Source of the DNA: an uncultured Desulfatitalea sp.
GTDB taxonomy: Bacteria > Desulfobacterota > Desulfobacteria > Desulfobacterales > Desulfosarcinaceae
Direction of reading: 5' to 3'
Assembly (NCBI GenBank): GCA_937868765.1
Contig: CALMNL010000004.1
Location: 632,749 to 696,748, forward strand
Length of the DNA stretch: 64,000 bases
Shown: piece after piece, positions 58,401 to 64,000 of the stretch
Position numbering within the stretch: the stretch's first letter is position 1
How the letters are laid out: every line of letters starts with the position of its first letter
Program-made: the position numbers and the translations under genes
The notes under the pieces: model-generated
The model's database searches: none
What the model was told of the DNA's origin: nothing
Seen by the model: the letters and a program-made list of their open reading frames with translations, nothing else

Positions 58401-59294
58401 ATGAAGATTCTAGTCGCCGTGGATCAGTATGACTACAGTCGCCATGCAGTGGATGAGGTGGCGAAACTCGCTGCCAATACCTGGGCCAATATCACTCTCT
58501 TCGGGGTTCAGCCCAAACGGGCCGTTGGAACCAGGCGCGCCGCCGAATTAAAGATAGTACAGGCCACCGATGGCCCGCTGCCCGAAGCGCTCTTCACCCT
58601 GCACCGCGAATTTCTCTCCTATTTTGACGGGCGCGAATGCCCATATGCCCCGGCCAATGCCCATGAAAAGCTCACCGAAGTCCACAAAGGCGTTTTCGAA
58701 CTCGCGGAGGGAAGCGGTGCGGCCAGGAAAAAACTCACCATTCGAATGCGCATCGGCAATCCCGCCAACGAAATTCTATCCGAGGCCAAAGAAGAGGAGA
58801 GCGACCTGATCGTCCTGGGATGCGATCACACCAACGCGTCCGGGTGGGAGAATGCTGCCAGCGTGCCCCGCAAGATCGCCGGCAGCGCCCTGTGTTCGGT
58901 GCTGGTGGTCAAGAAGAAAAGGGATGTTCAACGCATCGTCTGTTGCCTGGACCACGACCGTATCAGCCAGCCCTCTCTGGAGATGATCAACCAGATGGTC
59001 ACCCTTCACAAGGCGCCTCTGACCATCGTGGGGCTCACGGACCACCAGGCGCTCAAGACCGAGGTTGAAAAGAAGATGGACAAGATCCTGCGTTACTATC
59101 ACGCCCGTCAGATCGACCCCTGGATTGAACTGGTGGAAATCTCGGCCCTGGAGTCGTTCATCGCCCGCGAAACCCGCTGGGGTCTTCTGGCGCTGTGGAT
59201 GGGCAAGCAATCCATCCTCACCAAGGCCCTGCCCCGTAGCAAGGTCAACCAGTTGATCAAGGGCGGCGATGCGTCCGTACTGATCCTTCGGTAG
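58401..59294 (+). CDS. Universal stress protein, tandem-domain
   Basis: A 297-residue protein with two Usp units. The first starts MKILVAVDQYDYSRHAVDEVAKLA and ends SDLIVLGCDHTN followed by SVPRKIAGSALCSVLVVKKK. The second (VQRIVCCLDHDRISQPSLEMINQMV) ends with GLLALWMGKQSI and GGDASVLILR. The first half keeps an ATP-loop-like pattern and the second is degenerate. It starts 12 bases after the preceding gene, in the same sigma-54 operon. Confidence 0.85.
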   Translation: MKILVAVDQYDYSRHAVDEVAKLAANTWANITLFGVQPKRAVGTRRAAELKIVQATDGPLPEALFTLHREFLSYFDGRECPYAPANAHEKLTEVHKGVFELAEGSGAARKKLTIRMRIGNPANEILSEAKEEESDLIVLGCDHTNASGWENAASVPRKIAGSALCSVLVVKKKRDVQRIVCCLDHDRISQPSLEMINQMVTLHKAPLTIVGLTDHQALKTEVEKKMDKILRYYHARQIDPWIELVEISALESFIARETRWGLLALWMGKQSILTKALPRSKVNQLIKGGDASVLILR

Positions 59295-59325
59295 GGCCGG
59301 ACCTTTCACCTGAAGGACGCATGGG

Positions 59326-60825
59326 ATGATGACTGCCAGCCGGATCATTTCCTCTTCTTCCGCCGATCTCGAATCCGCCGAGCGGGCCTTGAAGCAGCGC
59401 CCGAAGTTCAGCATCCGCCTCAGGGTCGCCCTGGGGTTCATGCTGACCTTCGCGCTGATCTGTGCCGTCACCCTCACAGGCATCGTGTTTATCTCCAAAC
59501 TCGGCGCCAAGCAGCTCTTCATCGAAAAAGCGGGCAACTACACTTTCGAAATCCAGCAAGCCCGGCGCTTCGAGAAGAACTTTCTGCTTTACGGGACTGA
59601 CCTGTTCGACGCCCTGGTGGATGTGAACAATGCCCAAACGGTGCTGGAGGCCTCCCGCCAGGATTTCATCGCCACCATCGGGGAGAGCGCCTTCAACCGC
59701 ATGGCCGCGAATCTGAAACGCTACCATGATTTGCTCGAAAGCCTGGAAAAGATGGGGACCGGTTCCGATGTGGTCACGGCCGACCAGCGCGGGCGATTCC
59801 AATCCGAACTGCGGCGCTCGGGCGCGGAACTGGTGACCGATGCGGCCAACGCCATCGACCAGGAGCGGCTGAGTTTTCATACCTGGCTGCATACTTCCAA
59901 GATCATCGCGGTTTCGGCGCTGGTGCTCATCCTGTTGATCGAAACCTATATCGTCACTTTTATCGCGCGCCAGATATTTCTTCCGTTCAAGCGATTCGAA
60001 AGTTACATGCGGCGCATCGCCACAGGAGATTTTTCCCCGATCACGCCGGTCAAGCGCTTCCAGGACGAATTCACCGACCTGGCCGTGGCAGTCAACCGCA
60101 TGCTCAAGGAGATCCAGGACCGCGGCAACCAGCTGGTAGAGTCCCGGAAGATGGCGGCCATCGGCACCCTGACCGCGGGCATCGCCCATGAAATCAACAA
60201 TCCCCTCAACAACATCAGTTTGACCACCGAGGCTTTGATCGATGACTTTCAGACTTTGCCCGAGGAAGAAAAGCTCGACATGCTCAAAGACATTTTCGGT
60301 CAAGTCGAACGAGCCGGCGCGACGGTGGCCAATTTACTGGACTTCACCCAACGGGACCGCAGCGCCTTCAAACCCACCGACATCCGCATGGTTCTCGAAT
60401 CCACGGCGGCCCTGCTGCAGAACGAGCTGCAGCTGAGCCACATTACCCTTACCCTGACGGCCGAGCCGGATCTCCCGCTGATCAGCGGGCACCATCAAAA
60501 TCTTCAACAGGTTTTTCTCAACCTGTTTCTCAACGCCAAAGAAGCCATGCCCGGCGGCGGCGAGCTGTCGGTCAAGAGCATTCGGCAGGAGAGCCTCGTG
60601 CGCATCGAGGTGCGGGACACAGGTGTCGGCATCCCCCCCGAGAACCTGGGACGCATTTTCGATCCTTTCTTCACCACCAAGGAGGTCGGCAAGGGCATGG
60701 GCCTGGGCCTGTCGGTCAGTTTCGGCATTGTCGAGCGACACCATGGCACTATCATCGCAAAAAGCGAGCAAGGCAAGGGCAGCACATTCACAGTGCTTCT
60801 GCCAATCTCCGATCGGCCAGATTAG
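59326..60825 (+). CDS. Sensor histidine kinase (second paralogue)
   Basis: A 499-residue kinase. Membrane segments lie near residues 42-62 (GFMLTFALICAVTLTGIVFIS) and 193-213. Between them is a helical sensor domain containing QARRFEKNFLLYGTD, matching the RRYEKNYFLY motif of the kinase at 49298. HAMP follows, then His288 in GIAHEINNPLNNISLT, N-box NLFLNAKEAMP, DTGVGIPPEN and GMGLGLSVSFGIV. No regulator follows directly; the lone receiver at 57092 is its likely partner. Last gene of the sigma-54 operon. Confidence 0.92.
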   Translation: MMTASRIISSSSADLESAERALKQRPKFSIRLRVALGFMLTFALICAVTLTGIVFISKLGAKQLFIEKAGNYTFEIQQARRFEKNFLLYGTDLFDALVDVNNAQTVLEASRQDFIATIGESAFNRMAANLKRYHDLLESLEKMGTGSDVVTADQRGRFQSELRRSGAELVTDAANAIDQERLSFHTWLHTSKIIAVSALVLILLIETYIVTFIARQIFLPFKRFESYMRRIATGDFSPITPVKRFQDEFTDLAVAVNRMLKEIQDRGNQLVESRKMAAIGTLTAGIAHEINNPLNNISLTTEALIDDFQTLPEEEKLDMLKDIFGQVERAGATVANLLDFTQRDRSAFKPTDIRMVLESTAALLQNELQLSHITLTLTAEPDLPLISGHHQNLQQVFLNLFLNAKEAMPGGGELSVKSIRQESLVRIEVRDTGVGIPPENLGRIFDPFFTTKEVGKGMGLGLSVSFGIVERHHGTIIAKSEQGKGSTFTVLLPISDRPD

Positions 60826-60837
60826 ATATTCTCCGCC

Positions 60838-60887
60838 ATCGGAATCTTTGATTCCGATTTAAGATAAACCGGAATCAAGGCTTCCTA
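60838..60887. promoter_or_regulatory. Tandem inverted repeats, candidate enhancer sites
   Basis: Site 1 (60838-60858) is a perfect inverted repeat with 9-bp arms ATCGGAATC and GATTCCGAT around TTT. Site 2 (60869-60887) is a weaker copy, CCGGAATC-AAG-GCTTCCTA. Their centres are 30 bases apart, three helical turns, and lie about 150-180 bases before the next sigma-54 promoter. Site 1 alone could also act as an operon-end hairpin. Confidence 0.55.
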
Positions 60888-61024
60888 TTTCTATGTGATG
60901 ATATTTCAATTGGTTACAAACGCACAGCGCCTTTGTCCCATCCAGAGTGCCGCCATTGCATTCGACACCCTCCCAGACCACCGTATAATTAGGCGTATTT
61001 ACAAATATTTCCAAAACTCCTGAA

Positions 61025-61040
61025 TGGCACTGCTCTTGCA
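61025..61040 (+). promoter_or_regulatory. Second consensus sigma-54 promoter
   Basis: TGGCACTGCTCTTGCA fits TGGCAC-N5-TTGCA exactly. It lies 43 bases before the ATG at 61084 and closely resembles the promoter at 52255-52270. Confidence 0.88.
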
Positions 61041-61083
61041 GACCACATGGCGCCGGGAAGACCATCGCAAAAGGAGTGAGGCC

Positions 61084-61365
61084 ATGCGACGCAACGTGCT
61101 GTCAAGGTGCATCCTCGCGGGTTTTATGGCGGTTTTCATCTTTGCCGCTTCGGCTATGGGCGCCGAGAAAACCATCGTCGGAGAGGTCAATGACAACTTC
61201 CAGATCGTTTCCGGCAACCAGATCTATGAGATCGAAGATACCGAAAAAGGGAAGGATCTGGCCGAAAACCATGTCGGCGCCAAAGTGAAGGTCACCGGCA
61301 GCGTGGAAGAACGCGATGACATGAAGATATTGACCGTAGTCTCCTACAAGGTTCTATCCGAATAG
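61084..61365 (+). CDS. Small exported protein, OB-fold-like
   Basis: 93 residues. The ATG at 61084 follows AAAGGAG by 8 bases. The signal peptide (RCILAGFMAVFIFAASAMG) is probably cut before AEKTIVGEV. The mature 70 residues alternate short beta strands (TIVGEVNDNFQIVSGNQIYE, then GAKVKVTGSVEERDDMKIL), as in small periplasmic OB-fold proteins such as BOF or DUF5666-like proteins. No catalytic residues or cysteines are seen in the mature part. It is the first gene after the second sigma-54 promoter, so it is probably strongly inducible. Confidence 0.75.
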   Translation: MRRNVLSRCILAGFMAVFIFAASAMGAEKTIVGEVNDNFQIVSGNQIYEIEDTEKGKDLAENHVGAKVKVTGSVEERDDMKILTVVSYKVLSE

Positions 61366-61494
61366 AACGGCGGGTGTAAATGCGCATCTGCTGCCTGGTA
61401 TCCGGAAGATGATCCTTATGTGCTGGGAGATAGCGAAAGAGGCAGCTGTCGTCATCCGTCGCACCCTTCGGTATGAGGCATTGAGGAGTGGCAT

Positions 61495-61749
61495 ATGCCC
61501 AAAAAGAAAACGATCCAGGGCCAGGAAACCCTTATCGGCATCGTCACACCGGTTCAATGGAACGAGTTCGATCAGGTCACCGCAGTGGCCCTGAGCGCCA
61601 CGGATGATGAAGAGTACCGCATTGAAAACGGAGAGGAATTCATCGACCTGATCCAAAAGGTCATCGAGGCCAGCGGCGAAGTCCGGCGCGACCCGAAGGC
61701 AACCCGGACGATTACCATCAAACATTTCAACGTCATCGAAAATTTTTGA
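61495..61749 (+). CDS. Small conserved-looking protein of unknown function
   Basis: 84 residues. GAGGAG lies 6 bases before the ATG. It is acidic and soluble with an alpha/beta pattern (ETLIGIVTPVQWNEFDQVTAVALS, then EEFIDLIQKVIEASGEV). There is no signal peptide, membrane helix or cysteine. It lies 130 bases after the exported protein gene and 20 before the DksA-type gene, so it probably belongs to the second sigma-54 unit. I do not recognise the family. Confidence 0.7.
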   Translation: MPKKKTIQGQETLIGIVTPVQWNEFDQVTAVALSATDDEEYRIENGEEFIDLIQKVIEASGEVRRDPKATRTITIKHFNVIENF

Positions 61750-61769
61750 GCCTGGCAGGTGTACTATCG

Positions 61770-62141
61770 ATGGAAGCAATGGGACCCGAAGATCTTGCTT
61801 ATTTCAAGGAATTGCTGACCCGGCAGTTGAATGAACTGCTAAACACCGCGGAAAAGACCGTGGGCACCCTGGTACAAGGCGGCGAGTGGGCGGCCGACCC
61901 CCTGGATCAGGCCGCCATGGAAACCACCCGCACTTACACCCTGCGTATTCGCGACCGGGAGAGCCATCTGATCAAAAAGATCAAAGAGGCCCTGGTGAAA
62001 ATCGAGGATGGCACCTTCGGCATCTGCGAAGCGTGCGGCGAGGAAATCGCCCTGTCACGCCTCAAGGCCAGGCCGGTGACATCCTACTGCATCCGATGCA
62101 AGACCCAGATGGAGGCCTTCGAGAAGGTCGCCGACGTCTGA
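61770..62141 (+). CDS. DksA/TraR-family zinc-finger transcription factor
   Basis: A 123-residue protein. The coiled-coil tip keeps both DksA aspartates (Asp43 and Asp46 in ADPLDQAAM). The zinc finger has Cys86, Cys89, Cys107 and Cys110 (CEACGEEIALSRLKARP, then CIRC), with the linking helix RDRESHLIKKIKEAL. It therefore looks able to act on RNA polymerase with ppGpp. The ATG at 61770 has AGG 11 bases upstream; a TTG at 61746 is an alternative. Its place after a sigma-54 promoter suggests stress induction. Confidence 0.9.
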   Translation: MEAMGPEDLAYFKELLTRQLNELLNTAEKTVGTLVQGGEWAADPLDQAAMETTRTYTLRIRDRESHLIKKIKEALVKIEDGTFGICEACGEEIALSRLKARPVTSYCIRCKTQMEAFEKVADV

Positions 62142-62320
62142 TGACCATTCGCGGAGCACAGCGCTTGCAGCGACTCGCTTCGAGAAAAACTTTGTGTTCT
62201 TCAAGATAACGAGCTAAAAGGAATCGCGTGAAAGCTTCCGAAAATGACGCGTAAGGCAAAACACTTGGCTCCAGCTGGCGAGCCGCCGACACACAAATGC
62301 TTGAAAGGAGAGGGCAAAGA

Positions 62321-62590
62321 ATGAACAAGAGCGAATTGATCAATGAGATGGCCAAAAATCTGAACAGCAAAAAAGAAGCCGAAGCCTGCCTGGACAGCCT
62401 GCTGGGGGCCATCACCCAGGGATTGAAAAAGGGAGACAAGGTCACGCTGACCGGATTCGGCACCTTTAAAGTGGCCAAACGCAAAGCCCGCACCGGTCGC
62501 AATCCACGCACCGGCGAGAAGATCAAGATCAAGGCGCGCAAAGTCCCCCAATTCACCGTCGGCAAAGCACTGAAGACCGCTGTTGAATAA
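62321..62590 (+). CDS. HU-family DNA-binding protein
   Basis: 89 residues, the standard HU length. MNKSELINEMAKNLNSKKEA begins the protein, followed by GDKVTLTGFGTFKVAKRKARTGRNPRTGEKIKI, which contains the DNA-binding arm, and PQFTVGKALKTAV. The ATG at 62321 follows GGAGAGG by 7 bases. It may be read from its own promoter in the 179-base gap after the DksA-type gene, where I see no clear motif. A terminator follows 32 bases after the stop. Confidence 0.95.
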   Translation: MNKSELINEMAKNLNSKKEAEACLDSLLGAITQGLKKGDKVTLTGFGTFKVAKRKARTGRNPRTGEKIKIKARKVPQFTVGKALKTAVE

Positions 62591-62622
62591 TATCTGCCAA
62601 CGGTTATCCCCCATGCCATAGC

Positions 62623-62655
62623 AAGGGTGGCCTGAAACGGCCGCCCTTATCTTTT
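62623..62655 (+). terminator. Rho-independent terminator after HU
   Basis: AAGGGTGGCC pairs with GGCCGCCCTT (one G-U) around TGAAAC and is followed by ATCTTTT. It ends within the last codons of the convergent kamA-like gene. Confidence 0.75.
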
Positions 62656-63726
62656 AGGCGAATCGCCGCAGGGGTAGTCATAAACGGTCCCCAGCCAGTT
62701 GCGTACCCGCCAGTGGGTGGGGTGTTTCGCGACAATGGCATCGGGGGTCAGCGCGACCTTACCGCCGCCGCCGGGCAGATCGATCATGTAGTGGGGAATG
62801 GCCATGCCCGAAAGGCGACCGCGCAAGGCATCCATCAGCGCCAGGCCGCGGGCGAGCGGCACCTGAAAATGGGCCGTGCCTGGTACGCGGTCCAGTTGAT
62901 GCAAGTAGTAGGGTTTGACCCGGATGGCCAGCAGGCCTTCGAAGAGCATTTTCAACACTTCGGCATCGTCATTCACGCCACCCAGCAACACGCTTTGACT
63001 CCCCAGGGCGATCCCCGCGTCGGCGAGCAATCCACAGGCCGCAGCGCTTTGCACGGTAATCTCCCCGGGGTGATTGCTGTGGAGATTGACATACAGGGGG
63101 TGAAATCGGGAAAGAAGCGCCGCCAGTTCCGGCGTCACGCGCTCCGGCAGGGCCATGGGCACCCGGGTGTGCAGACGCAGCAAGCGTACATGCGCCATGC
63201 GCCGCAGGTCCTGAAGTATCGCAAACAGCCGGCCATCGGGCAGCATCAGCGGATCACCGCCCGAAAGAATGACTTCGTTGATTTCGGCATGTCCGCGGAT
63301 GTACGCCAGGCCCGCCTCGATGGCCGCCGCTGAAACCTGCCGTCCACCGGCCACGCGGCGCTTGCGCATGCAAAAACGGCAATGCACGGCGCACTGATTG
63401 GAAACCAGGAACACCACGCGCTGGGGATAGCGGTGTAAAACCTGCGGTGCCGGCGACTGGCGCTCCTCGGCCAGGGGATCGTCGGCACCGGCGGCATCCA
63501 ATAGTTCGGCCGGGTGGGGAATCACCTGGCGGCCCAGGGGGTCATCGGCCGAACGGACCAATCCCAGAAAGTAAGGCGAGATCTTCATGGGAAAGCGGTC
63601 GACGACCCGGACCAGGGCGTCCTTGCCGGCCACCAGATTTTCCGGCAGATCCTGGGGCCGGTCGATACCGGCAGTCGGATCCTCCCCGCGGACAAAGGCA
63701 TCGGATGTCATGGTTGGTGCCGGCAT
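62647..63726 (-). CDS. KamA-family radical SAM protein (lysine 2,3-aminomutase/EpmB-like)
   Basis: About 359 residues from an ATG at 63726; in-frame starts at 63753, 63768 and 63711 are possible. The cluster motif is CAVHCRFCMRKR, followed by EVILSGGDPLMLPD. The PLP lysine lies in DLPGGGGKVALTPD. The length is nearer EpmB (about 340) than the classic 416-residue KamA with its extra C-terminus. It is either a lysine 2,3-aminomutase for beta-lysine osmolyte or an EF-P modification enzyme; no efp or ablB gene is visible to decide. It follows ychF on the same strand with a gap of about 50 bases. Confidence 0.85.
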   Translation of the reverse strand: MPAPTMTSDAFVRGEDPTAGIDRPQDLPENLVAGKDALVRVVDRFPMKISPYFLGLVRSADDPLGRQVIPHPAELLDAAGADDPLAEERQSPAPQVLHRYPQRVVFLVSNQCAVHCRFCMRKRRVAGGRQVSAAAIEAGLAYIRGHAEINEVILSGGDPLMLPDGRLFAILQDLRRMAHVRLLRLHTRVPMALPERVTPELAALLSRFHPLYVNLHSNHPGEITVQSAAACGLLADAGIALGSQSVLLGGVNDDAEVLKMLFEGLLAIRVKPYYLHQLDRVPGTAHFQVPLARGLALMDALRGRLSGMAIPHYMIDLPGGGGKVALTPDAIVAKHPTHWRVRNWLGTVYDYPCGDSPKR

Positions 63727-63776
63727 AGTCGCAATCGAGATCCTTGGGAGCATGGGAATCGGCTTCAACGCCTTGG

Positions 63777-64000
63777 CTACACGTTAAATCGAAAATTGAT
63801 GATATCCCCGTCTTTCACTTCGTAGGTCTTGCCCTCCAAACGCACCTTGCCCAGCTTGCGCGCTTCGGCATAGCTGCCGGCGCTCATCAGATCCTCGTAG
63901 GCCAAAACTTCGGCCCGGATGAAGCCCTTCTTGATGTCCGAATGGATCACTTCGGCGGCGTCAACGGCCGCCGTGTGCTTGGCGATGGTCCACGCCCGGA
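63777..64000 (-). CDS. ychF: YchF/OLA1 family GTPase-like ATPase, C-terminal fragment
   Basis: Only the last 74 codons lie in the window; the gene continues past base 64000. The translated end contains RAWTIAKHTAAVDAAEVIHS, then IKKGFIRAEVLAYEDL, KVRLEGKTYEV and DGDIINFRFNV before the stop at 63777-63779. HSD-KGFIRAE and the FRFNV end are diagnostic of the YchF TGS domain. YchF binds ribosomes and hydrolyses ATP. Confidence 0.93.
   Translation of the reverse strand, partial: RAWTIAKHTAAVDAAEVIHSDIKKGFIRAEVLAYEDLMSAGSYAEARKLGKVRLEGKTYEVKDGDIINFRFNV

Noticed and set aside
60838-60858. Inverted repeat after the second kinase as a plain terminator
   Set aside because: Only TTTAAG follows rather than a T run, and a second degenerate copy lies 30 bases on, which fits paired activator sites better. 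Termination by this hairpin is not excluded.

Overview
The window is a GC-rich bacterial chromosome segment with about 51 protein genes, closely packed on both strands. Several features suggest an anaerobic Desulfobacterota lineage, probably a sulfate reducer of the Desulfosarcina/Desulfobacter type. These are an archaeal-style split glutamate synthase, a TSUP permease next to a TIGR02186 protein, many universal stress proteins, sigma-54 circuits and a CoA-based catabolic cluster. The lineage is an inference from gene content; no rRNA or other taxonomic marker is present.

Layout. 1-1.3 kb: the end of a SAM methyltransferase and a DNPH1-like nucleotide hydrolase. 1.3-5.3 kb (minus): a DctP-DctQ-DctM TRAP transporter and a universal stress protein, bracketed by a perfect 27-bp direct repeat that looks like the scar of an insertion between the DNPH1-like gene and a U32 peptidase gene (5.4-7.2 kb). 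7.4-19.2 kb: a MerR-TetR fusion regulator divergent from a catabolic operon of thiolase/Ltp-like protein, DUF35-crotonase fusion, acyl-CoA dehydrogenase, acyl-CoA synthetase, amidohydrolase, old-yellow-enzyme family oxidoreductase, exported metallo-beta-lactamase-fold protein and FadL/TodX porin. Together these look like uptake, CoA activation, dehydrogenation, hydration and C-C cleavage of an unidentified hydrophobic acid. 19.2-20.5 kb: a lower-GC patch with an M14 zinc carboxypeptidase.

20.5-47.5 kb is a nitrogen-assimilation island: asnB, glnA, a PII gene, amt, glnD, a second amt, a second PII gene (with a sigma-54 promoter), glnE, three glutamate synthase genes (one a fusion), carA, carB and purF. 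Both PII proteins keep the Tyr51 uridylylation site, and glutamine synthetase keeps the adenylylation tyrosine (Tyr398). The whole GlnD/PII/GlnE cascade and its targets are therefore encoded together. An ATP-grasp ligase and a small papain-like peptidase sit inside this island with no obvious link to it.

47.6-62.6 kb is the most unusual region. After a cNMP-binding protein and a radical SAM enzyme comes a histidine kinase with an NtrC-type activator. Directly downstream are two candidate enhancer palindromes and a consensus sigma-54 promoter (52255-52270). That promoter reads into an eight-gene unit: Usp, TSUP permease, TIGR02186 membrane protein, a PEP-synthase-like phosphotransferase with a non-standard C-terminus, a lone receiver, a divergent Usp-like protein, a tandem Usp, and a second histidine kinase paralogous to the first. 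A second consensus sigma-54 promoter (61025-61040), with its own pair of inverted repeats, precedes a small exported protein, an 84-residue unknown, a DksA-type factor and HU. I read this as a sigma-54-controlled stress or energy-limitation regulon that I cannot match to a described system. The window ends with a KamA-family radical SAM gene and the 3' end of ychF. No tRNA, rRNA, CRISPR array or intact insertion sequence was seen.
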